Source of the DNA: CANQDT01 sp051878935
GTDB taxonomy: Bacteria; Bacillota; Clostridia; Lachnospirales; Lachnospiraceae
Assembly (NCBI GenBank): GCA_051878935.1
Contig: JBJELB010000101.1
Coordinates: 1-27,508, forward strand
DNA length: 27,508 bases
Direction: 5' to 3'
Shown: positions 8,489 through 16,121 of the stretch, in pieces
How positions within the stretch are numbered: the first letter of the stretch is position 1
Layout: every line of letters begins with the position of its first letter
The notes under the pieces: generated by a model
Database searches by the model: none
What the model was told of the DNA's origin: nothing
What the model saw: only the letters and a program-made list of their open reading frames with translations
Translations under genes and position numbers: made by a program

Positions 8489-8674
8489 CTACCATATATC
8501 TAATACATTCCAAGAATCTCCTGATGACAAATCCAAAGTATCTTCACTTCCAACCGTAGAACCTGTAGAACCGATTGTACCGGCTGATATCACATCAGGT
8601 GCAGATGCTGTTATCAAATTCTCGAATTCATATTCCTTACACTCCAATTGAGGAGCTGTATATTCTTTTTTCAT
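8489..8674 (-). CDS. Small 61-aa peptide whose tail matches the end of the 1303-aa secreted protein
   Basis: A 61-aa ORF starting MKKEYTAPQLECKEYEFEN and ending DSWNVLDIW. Its ribosome site (GGAGG) overlaps the last codons of the 1500-aa gene, whose stop is 13 bp upstream, so the two are cotranscribed. A strong terminator follows. The N-terminal ~24 residues match the leader of the 50-aa peptide at 4225-4377. A Gly/Ser/Thr-rich linker follows (GSTGSTVGS). The last ~32 residues match the C-terminus of the 1303-aa protein. There is no signal peptide, no transmembrane segment and only one Cys (residue 12). It could be a ribosomally made peptide precursor, or a cytoplasmic or surface partner sharing a docking tail. 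No modifying enzyme or dedicated transporter is in the window, so the function stays open. Confidence 0.78.
   Translation of the reverse strand: MKKEYTAPQLECKEYEFENLITASAPDVISAGTIGSTGSTVGSEDTLDLSSGDSWNVLDIW
8492..8587 (-). repeat. Peptide copy of the SAGTI...SWxxLDIW tail
   Basis: Residues 30-61 of the 61-aa peptide, homologous to residues 1276-1303 of the 1303-aa protein, with a linker four or so residues longer. The 50-aa peptide ends in a weaker version (SEWDYLFE). Confidence 0.75.
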
Positions 8675-8687
8675 ATTCGGTCCTCCG

Positions 8688-11600
8688 CTATTCTGAAACA
8701 GATTCTACTGCTTCTAAAATTTTTGCCACGTTTTCTTCTCCGGCATATGTTTCACCAAGACCAATTGCCACATCATACATAGATCTGTTTACAGCATCAC
8801 CATACACAATACTACCATCACCCATGACCACATATGTTCTTACTGTAAAATATGTTTTATAAAATGTAGCGTTGTTTGCTGGAAAACCCACTAATAATGC
8901 TGCATATTTTGTCGAATCTGTTGCCTCTTCATAATGAACAGTTGATGCTACTTTCGCTGCTTTGACCGTATAATTTTCATATACAATACCCGTTATTGCA
9001 GCATCCATGGTCAATTCGTTCTCTCCAAGGACAACCGCTGGCATAATTAACGTGCCATATTCCTTTATGGTCCCATCTGCTTTTAATGCTGCAATTTCAG
9101 TGGAACTACGGTTAACTTTAGAAAGGAAACGGAATCCCTCATCGCCTGTCATACGAATCTGTGCACCCACACTGCTGACAAGTAAATCATCTTCAAGTTT
9201 CTCAGTGATTACTAAATTACCGTCAGAATTTAATGCTAATTCATACTCATCGCTGGAGAAAAGAATTTTTTCTGCAAGCTCAGCTGTCAAATAACCATTT
9301 CCTTGAACAAGAACGGTATCTACAGCTAACGTTCCTTCATAGGAAAGTGTTACACTGCTATCGCTACCAACAAAGTTTGGAATCTTATTGATATTCATCA
9401 CTTGGCCACTCGCAATCGTAATTTTTACAGGACCCTCAAATTGTAAACCGGAACTGCCAAATGTATTGCCGGCACCAATATAAATATCACAATCATTATT
9501 ACCATCCGTAGCAACTTTATCAAACCAACTGCTTTTAGAATAATTATAACTAATAACACCTTTCTTAGCAGATGAATTTACAATGTTAATCTTTCCTGTT
9601 ATACGCCCTGCTTCCAAGACCTCAATCAGACAATCATCTTGCGTATTACAGTTTTCTAAGGTAAGAACCGCACCACTGTTAACCTGCATACGGTTACCCT
9701 TCTTAATCTGCTTTGTAAAATTAGTCATCGTAACTTGTTCTGTAATCTGCAAATGCCATGCACCACTTAAGAACGTCGCACCGAAGCCTGTACCATCCAC
9801 ATTGACATTTTTCAGGGTTAACCAATAACTATTGCTCGTATCAAACAATGTACTAATAGCCTCGTTATCCCCTTGTTCTTCGATTGTTAATGTGTGCGGA
9901 CCGGCTGAATTCGATGTAATAGTAAGATTCTTTGCTAATGTATATGTCTGATAAGGAATCACCGCATCATTCAGCAATGTAATCGTACCGTCAGCATCAG
10001 CCACAACAAAAGCTTCATACGCATCAGCAAAACTATCATATTCCACACTATTATATAACGCTACTGCAGAAGTCTTAATAAGCGAATCATAAGACGCCTG
10101 CAAGGTTGTAATCGTTGCGGCAATCGTTACCTCATCTGCATTATATGCTACTTCTTCTGCCGTGCTTACCACACTATCTAAAGCGGATACACTATCAGAG
10201 GTATAGACCGTATCATCAATATCACGACACTTCTGAATCAAAGTATTCAAATCTTTACGGTTGGAAGCAATCGTATCAAAATCATCAATTTTCCATTCAT
10301 CTGCCCAGTTAATACCCAATGTAGCATTCCCTTCATCGATCACAACAGGCAGCCATTGATATCTGGAGTCTTTCAATGAACCGGCAGACCATTTATCACC
10401 CATATAAATGAAGCAGCCTTCCTTACCCTGAACAGGGAAAATACAAGTGCTCTGTCCGTTAAACGTTTTCGAAGAGTTCGGTCCAATTGCCGGATTCGTT
10501 AACACTTCCTTTACATGTTGAAAAGGTCCGATATGTTGCACCGCATCCTCACAGGTCTTATCGGTATAATCAATAATCAATGTATCTGCTACACTAATTC
10601 CAGCCGCATTAGCCGGCCATCCGGTACAACCGGATGTTACTAAATAGTATTTCCCATTATATTTAGCAATCGCCGGTGCCTCACGAGAGTCACGATAGGT
10701 ATCATTTCTTCTGACGTAATTTCGTGAAAAGTTTCCGGTTACTCCTGTATAATCATCGGTCAACTCTTCAATATACAATGTTGCATTTTCTTCATCGGAA
10801 TGTATCACATAACCCGTGCCATCATCATCAACAAATAATGTCATGTCACGAAGCATATCTGTACTACCACCAGTAGAAATAATATTTTCTTTTCCTACTG
10901 TCAAGTCTGCTTTTCCTAAATATTTAAACGGACCTGTAGGAGAATCACTAACTGCTACGCCGCCATCAGCCCATTCATACTTGCCAACACCCGGACCATC
11001 CAAATGGAACCACATGACATATGTATTGTTATTTGGGTTATATACAACCTTTGGACGTTCCATAACCATATCATAGTTTAATATAGTATAGAGTTCAGCT
11101 TTCTCAGCAGCACTTAAATCATCATATAATCCATTGATTTCATCTAAATCATGCTTGTTGTATTGTTCAAATGTATAATACCCGGTATATGAATTATAAG
11201 TAACAACTTCTTCCTCTGTACTTAAGCTTTCCGTATTCGTTTTTGCTGATTCATAAGCTGTCTGGAATTCTTCCGAAGACTCATTCAGATACATTGGAGT
11301 ATCATCTGTAATAACACCATTCGGATCTGTGAATACAGGATTATTAAATACCGGCAATGCTACACCTTCATTCTTCCAATTATACAAATCTTTAGAAGAA
11401 TAAACAGATGTACCAATTACAGGAGTACCATTTACTGTATTCGTACCTTCTGTATAATTATCTGTCCCTTTGTGTTCTCCATACCAATAATACTTCTCAG
11501 ATACCGGATCCCACATAACAGCACCACCATGTGCCTGGATAAATACCCCTTCTGTATCCGTCCAAACAGAATTCGGTGCGAAAGAATCATATTTTACTGC

Positions 11601-13190
11601 TTGTTTTAATTCTGAGATTTTTTCATAAACAATAACATATGCATCGATATTATCTTCTGCATCGTCACTAGCAATTGCTGCATTCACAGTTTCTCTTTCC
11701 GCAGTAATATCACAACCCGCAGCATCTGCTAATCCTTGTAATTCTTCCAATGCTATTCCCAGCGCATCGTTAGAAACCGATTGATACGTATATACTTGAA
11801 TATCAGAAATATTCATATAAGAACCTGCAGCAGCATTAAAGCGAACATATTGATATTCCGTTGCATCATAAACAGGAATCTCCGTGTAGACTCCGGCTGT
11901 TGGTTCTACGTCAATCGAACCAAGCGGTACAAAGCTTTCTCCATCTGTAGAAGCCTCAAACGAACAACCAACCGCTCTAGATGTATAATTCGTCCTCGGA
12001 CAATACTTAATCATTGCAATCTTCTGAGCATCCGGATATTGAATCATCGTCCATCCTGTGCCACTATCATATCCCGAACTATTCTTTAAATCCGGATAGG
12101 TGGATGTATTACCATCCCATGCTTTTTCTGCACCGGATAAGCCGCCTGAAGAATCTGTGATAGTACCGGTCGAATTATCTAATTTTGCATAAGTTACCAT
12201 TTTTTCTGTGGCTGATGTTGATTGCATTACCAGATTACCATCAACAATAGCTAATTGATATCCTGCATTAGCTACCACAAAATGCTTCAGCATATCATCT
12301 GAAAGTTTACCACCACTGATTAATGTAATATCATCTTCATAAACAGCATTCAGGTCGCCATATGTCAAAGTTAGTGTTGTATCATCTGTTTCAAAAGTTG
12401 GCGTCTTATTAAATGCCATAGAACAACTCTCTGCAAGTGTGACATTCACATCTCCACCAAAAACAACACTCTTATCACCAAATGTATTTGTTGTCGAGAT
12501 ATAAATATCACAACCTGCACCATCCGATGTAATCTGATCAATCCAGCTGCTATTATACTCGATGAATCCAAGAACACCCAGTTTAGCAGAAGATCTCAAA
12601 TTGACAATTTTCCCTGTTACACGAGCCCATTTTTTAACATCAAACAAGTAATCATCCGTCGTCTTACAATCCTGTACTGTCAATGTTGCTCCAGAATTGA
12701 CTTGAAAACGGTGATTTTCTTTAATCTTCTTTGTAAAATTAGACATGGTAACTTGACCTGTGATCTGCAAATGGTATTCGCCGCCAACAAAAACTGAAGC
12801 AAATCCTGCAGCATCGACATTAACATCCTGAAGAATCAATCCACTGCCTCCGGTTGCATTGAACAATGGAGAAACCACTGTATTCTCACCTTGTTCTTCA
12901 ATCGTCAGAGTATACGGACCATTCGCATCTGACACTAACGTAAGACCAGATGAAACCGTACGTTGCTCATAAGGAATCACTGCATCGGACAGCAAAGTAA
13001 TTGTACCTGCATTACCGGCTGCATCAAGTGCTTCCTTCAAAGTAGCATACTGAGTTCCATCATACTCTGCTACATAGCTTGTCCCTTCCGTGTCCTCTTC
13101 TGCCTGTACGGTAATACATGCAGACATACCTGAGAAGGCCATCGTGACAGCCATGACCAAAGAGATGAGTGAATTCACTATTCTTTTCAT
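8688..13190 (-). CDS. Secreted modular GH43 (exo-beta-1,3-galactanase-like) protein
   Basis: A 1500-aa exported protein. The signal peptide is residues 1-30 and AGGGGGT precedes the ATG. Domain order: beta-helix module 36-325; F5/8C (CBM32)-like sandwich about 330-470; helical linker 473-535; GH43 propeller about 540-970; FIVAR-like helical segment about 970-1040; second beta-helix module 1042-1333; GLRF-type C-terminal domain 1337-1495. The GH43 part shows HGGAVMWD, YYWYGEHKG, ERPKVVYN (Glu711), RDMTLFVDDDG, SREAPA (Glu837) and NGQSTCIFP (Gln913). This pattern fits the GH43_24 exo-1,3-galactanase group. The Phanerochaete enzyme of that group uses a Glu acid and a Gln base, so Glu837 and Gln913 are tentative equivalents. 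The probable role is extracellular attack on beta-1,3-galactan of arabinogalactan. It is cotranscribed with the 61-aa peptide; a promoter and operator lie upstream. Confidence 0.85.
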   Translation of the reverse strand: MKRIVNSLISLVMAVTMAFSGMSACITVQAEEDTEGTSYVAEYDGTQYATLKEALDAAGNAGTITLLSDAVIPYEQRTVSSGLTLVSDANGPYTLTIEEQGENTVVSPLFNATGGSGLILQDVNVDAAGFASVFVGGEYHLQITGQVTMSNFTKKIKENHRFQVNSGATLTVQDCKTTDDYLFDVKKWARVTGKIVNLRSSAKLGVLGFIEYNSSWIDQITSDGAGCDIYISTTNTFGDKSVVFGGDVNVTLAESCSMAFNKTPTFETDDTTLTLTYGDLNAVYEDDITLISGGKLSDDMLKHFVVANAGYQLAIVDGNLVMQSTSATEKMVTYAKLDNSTGTITDSSGGLSGAEKAWDGNTSTYPDLKNSSGYDSGTGWTMIQYPDAQKIAMIKYCPRTNYTSRAVGCSFEASTDGESFVPLGSIDVEPTAGVYTEIPVYDATEYQYVRFNAAAGSYMNISDIQVYTYQSVSNDALGIALEELQGLADAAGCDITAERETVNAAIASDDAEDNIDAYVIVYEKISELKQAVKYDSFAPNSVWTDTEGVFIQAHGGAVMWDPVSEKYYWYGEHKGTDNYTEGTNTVNGTPVIGTSVYSSKDLYNWKNEGVALPVFNNPVFTDPNGVITDDTPMYLNESSEEFQTAYESAKTNTESLSTEEEVVTYNSYTGYYTFEQYNKHDLDEINGLYDDLSAAEKAELYTILNYDMVMERPKVVYNPNNNTYVMWFHLDGPGVGKYEWADGGVAVSDSPTGPFKYLGKADLTVGKENIISTGGSTDMLRDMTLFVDDDGTGYVIHSDEENATLYIEELTDDYTGVTGNFSRNYVRRNDTYRDSREAPAIAKYNGKYYLVTSGCTGWPANAAGISVADTLIIDYTDKTCEDAVQHIGPFQHVKEVLTNPAIGPNSSKTFNGQSTCIFPVQGKEGCFIYMGDKWSAGSLKDSRYQWLPVVIDEGNATLGINWADEWKIDDFDTIASNRKDLNTLIQKCRDIDDTVYTSDSVSALDSVVSTAEEVAYNADEVTIAATITTLQASYDSLIKTSAVALYNSVEYDSFADAYEAFVVADADGTITLLNDAVIPYQTYTLAKNLTITSNSAGPHTLTIEEQGDNEAISTLFDTSNSYWLTLKNVNVDGTGFGATFLSGAWHLQITEQVTMTNFTKQIKKGNRMQVNSGAVLTLENCNTQDDCLIEVLEAGRITGKINIVNSSAKKGVISYNYSKSSWFDKVATDGNNDCDIYIGAGNTFGSSGLQFEGPVKITIASGQVMNINKIPNFVGSDSSVTLSYEGTLAVDTVLVQGNGYLTAELAEKILFSSDEYELALNSDGNLVITEKLEDDLLVSSVGAQIRMTGDEGFRFLSKVNRSSTEIAALKADGTIKEYGTLIMPAVVLGENELTMDAAITGIVYENYTVKAAKVASTVHYEEATDSTKYAALLVGFPANNATFYKTYFTVRTYVVMGDGSIVYGDAVNRSMYDVAIGLGETYAGEENVAKILEAVESVSE
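8691..9182 (-). repeat. Shared extracellular C-terminal domain, copy in the 1500-aa protein
   Basis: Residues 1337-1500, homologous to residues 1093-1268 of the 1303-aa protein (GAQIR, EGFRFLSKVN, EYGTLIMP, AALLVG, FTVRTY, IVYGDAVNRSM). Here the domain ends the protein, and the peptide tail is encoded separately by the next gene. Confidence 0.7.
9192..10067 (-). repeat. Secreted beta-helix module, copy C
   Basis: Residues 1042-1333 of the 1500-aa protein. It opens YDSFADAYEAF and GTITLLND, and carries VTMTNFTKQIK and INIVNSSAKKGVI. It is a close paralogue of residues 36-325 and of the module in the 445-aa protein. Confidence 0.7.
12216..13085 (-). repeat. Secreted beta-helix module, copy B
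   Basis: Residues 36-325 of the 1500-aa protein. It opens YATLKEALDAA and GTITLLSD, and carries VTMSNFTKKIK and SSAKLGVL. Copies B and C flank the binding and GH43 domains, so the enzyme core sits between two paralogous modules. Confidence 0.7.
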
Positions 13191-13271
13191 CTTACATACC
13201 CCCTAAATGTATAGTATTGCAATGTTTCTACATACTTTTACAAAGCATGCCACACCTTGCAATTATTTTAC

Positions 13272-13300
13272 AGTATATGCATACAATCTACAATAGACAA
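13272..13300 (-). promoter_or_regulatory. Sigma-A-type promoter of the 1500-aa gene
   Basis: On the minus strand TTGTCT (-35, 13295-13300) and TATACT (-10, 13272-13277) are separated by exactly 17 bp. The transcript would have a leader of roughly 75 nt. Operator site E begins 4 bp upstream of the -35 box, a typical activator position. Confidence 0.6.
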
Positions 13301-13303
13301 AAT

Positions 13304-13332
13304 GTGCTCAAATGGTGTCAAAACGTGATTGT
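13304..13332. promoter_or_regulatory. Putative AraC-type operator, site E (weaker copy)
   Basis: The core GTCAAAACGTGATTG matches GTTAATATGTGATAT of site C at most positions, and a GG dinucleotide precedes it. The left half (GTGCTCA) is poorer. Its position directly upstream of a recognisable -35 box supports an activator site. Confidence 0.45.
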
Positions 13333-13360
13333 TTTAAATAATAGGATACTCGTCGAAAAA

Positions 13361-13388
13361 AAAGCGCCACTCTTATAAGTAGCGCTTT
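13361..13388 (-). terminator. Rho-independent terminator of the ilv genes
   Basis: Stem AAAGCGC/GCGCTTT, extended by ACT/AGT after one mismatch, with a 6-nt loop. On the minus strand it is followed by eight T. It lies about 20 bp past the ilvC stop codon. Confidence 0.88.
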
Positions 13389-13407
13389 ATCCCTATTACA
13401 ATATATC

Positions 13408-14418
13408 TTAGTTATCGATTAATTTAGAACCCTGTGTCCAGGACATTAATTTACGCAATTCTGCACCGGTTTTCTCTAACTGATGTTCTGCTTCCATTCT
13501 ACGACGAGCATTGAAGTTCGGACAACCAATCTGATTCTCTAACAACCAGTTGCGCGCAAAAGTACCTTCCTGAATCTCTTTTAATACCTGTTTCATTTCT
13601 TTCTTCGTATCTTCTGTGATGATACGTCTGCCGATCATATAATCACCATACTCAGCTGTGTTAGAAATGGAATATCTCATACCGGCAAATCCACTTTCGT
13701 TAATCAGGTCAACGATAAGCTTCATCTCATGGATACATTCAAAGTATGCACTTTCCGGAGCATAACCTGCTTCAACGAGTGTTTCAAAACCACATTTCAT
13801 CAATTGAGTTACACCACCACAAAGAACTGCCTGCTCACCGAAAAGGTCTGTTTCTGTTTCTTCACGGAAGGTTGTTTCCAGAACGCCGGCTCTGGCACCA
13901 CCGATAGCCAATGCGTACGCAAGACCGATATCATGTGCATTGCCTGTAGCATCCTGCTGTACAGCGATAAGACAAGGAACCCCTTTGCCTTCCTGATACT
14001 GGCTGCGAACCGTATGACCAGGTCCTTTTGGTGCGATCATCACAACGTTTACATCTTTCGGTGGAATAATCTGACCAAAGTGAATAGCGAAACCATGTGC
14101 AAACATCAATGTGTCGCCTGCTTTTAAATTAGGAGCAACAGATTCTTTGTACATTGCAGCCTGTTTCTCATCGTTAATTAAAATCATAACGATATCTGCT
14201 CTTTTTGCTGCCTCCGCTGCTGTATAAACTTCGAATCCTTCTGATTCTGCTTTTGCCCAGGATTTACTTCCTTCATAAAGACCGATGATAACATGGCATC
14301 CGGACTCTTTTGCATTTTTTGCATGAGCATGTCCCTGGCTGCCATAACCAATGATTGCAATGGTTTTACCATCTAATAATGCTAGGTTACAATCCTGTTG
14401 ATAATAAATCTTTGCCAT
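13408..14418 (-). CDS. ilvC: Ketol-acid reductoisomerase (NADP+)
   Basis: A 336-aa class I (short form) enzyme of isoleucine/valine synthesis. It converts 2-acetolactate or 2-aceto-2-hydroxybutyrate to the dihydroxy acids, using NADPH and Mg2+. The N-terminal Rossmann domain has the GYGSQGHAHAKN nucleotide loop at about residues 24-35. MIAPKGPGH follows near 128. The knotted C-terminal domain has the metal ligands in ETDLFGEQAVLCGG (about 188-201) and CIHEMKLIVDLI (about 227-238). The length is normal for the class. TAGGAGGA precedes the ATG. It is 54 bp downstream of ilvN and followed by a strong terminator, so the two are read together. Confidence 0.97.
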   Translation of the reverse strand: MAKIYYQQDCNLALLDGKTIAIIGYGSQGHAHAKNAKESGCHVIIGLYEGSKSWAKAESEGFEVYTAAEAAKRADIVMILINDEKQAAMYKESVAPNLKAGDTLMFAHGFAIHFGQIIPPKDVNVVMIAPKGPGHTVRSQYQEGKGVPCLIAVQQDATGNAHDIGLAYALAIGGARAGVLETTFREETETDLFGEQAVLCGGVTQLMKCGFETLVEAGYAPESAYFECIHEMKLIVDLINESGFAGMRYSISNTAEYGDYMIGRRIITEDTKKEMKQVLKEIQEGTFARNWLLENQIGCPNFNARRRMEAEHQLEKTGAELRKLMSWTQGSKLIDN

Positions 14419-14472
14419 TTCTAGGTCCTCCTAAATAATAAATAAATATATGTATAACTGTAATAAAACAGA

Positions 14473-14967
14473 TTATGCATTCAAATCGTCATAGGCACCA
14501 CGTGCCAGACCGGTAATACCGGTACGAACCATTTCCTGCACCTCAAAGCCTTCCAACAGGCCAAGAAATGCTTCCAGTTTGTTTACATTTCCGGTCAGCT
14601 CCATCATCAGGGATTCCGGTGCCACATCCACAATCTTAGCACGGAAAATATCTGCAATAGCGATAATCTCCTGTTTCTCTTTTTTGTCAGCTTTTACCTT
14701 AACTAAAACCAACTCACGGCATACTGACTTGCCATCTTCTAACTTGATAATCTGGCGTACATCGATTAATTTCGTCAGCTGCTTGCTGATTTGTTCTAAC
14801 ACGATATCATCACCACTTACGGTAACCGTCATTCTTGATAACGTAGGATCCTGGCATTCTCCTACTGTCAGACTATCAATATTATATCCGCGTCTGCTGA
14901 AAAGCCCGCAGACACGGCCTAAAATTCCCGGCTTGTTATCTACTAAAATAGATAATACTACTCTCAT
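14473..14967 (-). CDS. ilvN: Acetolactate synthase, small (regulatory) subunit
   Basis: 164 aa from the preferred start MRVVLSILVDNKPGILGRV. AGAGG sits 8 nt before this ATG, whereas an in-frame ATG 18 nt further upstream has no ribosome site. The N-terminal ACT domain (about 3-75) contains the NKPGILGRVCGLFSRRGYNI valine-sensing signature. The C-terminal part (about 80-160) is the ALS_ss_C domain. It activates the catalytic IlvB subunit and confers feedback inhibition by branched-chain amino acids. No ilvB gene is in the window, so the catalytic subunit must be encoded elsewhere. The gene starts 14 bp after the LCP-family gene and precedes ilvC. The alternative symbol is ilvH. Confidence 0.93.
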   Translation of the reverse strand: MRVVLSILVDNKPGILGRVCGLFSRRGYNIDSLTVGECQDPTLSRMTVTVSGDDIVLEQISKQLTKLIDVRQIIKLEDGKSVCRELVLVKVKADKKEKQEIIAIADIFRAKIVDVAPESLMMELTGNVNKLEAFLGLLEGFEVQEMVRTGITGLARGAYDDLNA

Positions 14968-14981
14968 TCTTCCTACCTCTT

Positions 14982-16025
14982 TCATTCATATGTTTCATAA
15001 GCAGTGGATTCCGTAGATGTCATCCCATCATCCGTCACTGTATCCAAACCTTCTTCTGTTACAGCAGGAGGCCCGTATATAAAAGTCTGTAATGCCTCTT
15101 TATTTGCCTCCACATCAATCTGCAGAACCGATGCCATATATCCGCCGATATAAACCATATCATCATAATAAGCCCCATCAACAGGAAGGCGCAACTGCTG
15201 CACATCTTCGATGTTCATTTTCAGTACATTATACAATAAGCTCTGAATTTCTTTACTGGACAAATCCGTATTGATATACGGAAGTATGTCAAGTACCAGG
15301 GAGAGCATCTCACTATATGACTGATTTTTAAACTTCTTATAAAGCTTGGTTAAAACCCGTCTCTGTCGATCTGTTCTCTCATAATCATTGTTTCCTACAA
15401 AACGGAGTCTGGAATACAACAATGCCTGATCACCATTCAGCTTTTGTTTACCCGGTTTAATCTTTAAGAGAACACGGCGTTTACAGTTCGCCTGAATCCA
15501 GTTATATTCATCCTCGTTGATATTGATACGCACACCGCCAAGGCGGTTCACAACTTCCACGAATGCTTCAAAGTTTACTGTCGCATATCCATCTACACGG
15601 ATACCAAAATTCTGGGCAATCGTCTGAATTACTAATGGAATTCCGCCATCTGCATAAGCTGCATTAAATTTCGATGTTGCATGTCCTGGAATATCCACAT
15701 ACATATCACGCATCAGAGATGTCAACTTCAACTCTTTATTCTTAAAATCAATCGTTGCAATCATACAGGTATCGGAACGTCCTCCATCTCCCTCTTCCGG
15801 ACGTTCATCAATACCAAGCAGTAAAATATTGACGATATCAGAGTCAAATACCAGTGGAATATTCGGATCAATCTCAACATCCTCTGACTGCAATGAGCTT
15901 TGTCTGCTGTCCAGCTTCGTCGTGATGTAACCATATCCGGCTCCCACACCAATCGATATTACAAGCAGAATCCCCAGCAAAATCCGTCCGTAGATTCTGA
16001 CCTTACTCCCTTTTTTCTTTTTCAT
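14982..16025 (-). CDS. LytR-CpsA-Psr (LCP) family cell-wall glycopolymer ligase
   Basis: A 347-aa membrane-anchored protein. A basic start (MKKKKGSKVR) and one transmembrane helix (about 13-35) place the catalytic domain outside. The LCP domain (about 75-240) shows NILLLGIDERP, GRSDTCMIATID, LTSLMRDMYVDIP, KFNAAYADGG and the Arg-rich YERTDRQRRVL segment, which together bind the polyprenyl pyrophosphate substrate. The family transfers wall teichoic acids, capsule or other glycopolymers onto peptidoglycan. The start is slightly ambiguous: GGAGGG is 12 nt before this ATG, and an in-frame ATG 21 nt upstream has no ribosome site. The acidic Thr/Ser-rich C-terminus is not conserved. A weak promoter candidate (TTGAAA, 17 bp, TAATCT) lies in the AT-rich gap upstream. 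The gene may be cotranscribed with ilvN-ilvC. Confidence 0.9.
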   Translation of the reverse strand: MKKKKGSKVRIYGRILLGILLVISIGVGAGYGYITTKLDSRQSSLQSEDVEIDPNIPLVFDSDIVNILLLGIDERPEEGDGGRSDTCMIATIDFKNKELKLTSLMRDMYVDIPGHATSKFNAAYADGGIPLVIQTIAQNFGIRVDGYATVNFEAFVEVVNRLGGVRININEDEYNWIQANCKRRVLLKIKPGKQKLNGDQALLYSRLRFVGNNDYERTDRQRRVLTKLYKKFKNQSYSEMLSLVLDILPYINTDLSSKEIQSLLYNVLKMNIEDVQQLRLPVDGAYYDDMVYIGGYMASVLQIDVEANKEALQTFIYGPPAVTEEGLDTVTDDGMTSTESTAYETYE

Positions 16026-16121
16026 CCTTTGATATAACCCTCCCATGCGGGTAATTTGTAAAACAATACTTCTTATTAGATTAAAACATTTTTATCAATA
16101 TTTCAATATTTTTTTAATAAT

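Noticed and set aside
8421..8651. Plus-strand 76-codon frame across the terminator and the 61-aa peptide
   Set aside because: It reads through a perfect terminator hairpin and antisense to the peptide gene, which has the better ribosome site and a homologous partner.
4277..13100. Many plus-strand open frames of 60-115 codons within the 1303-aa and 1500-aa genes
   Set aside because: Composition is that of antisense shadow, none has a good ribosome site, and the minus-strand proteins are collinear with known domains.
14419..16121. T-box or other riboswitch for the ilv genes
   Set aside because: The gaps before ilvC (54 bp), ilvN (14 bp) and the LCP gene (about 95 bp, AT-rich) are too short and show no T-box or leader-peptide features.
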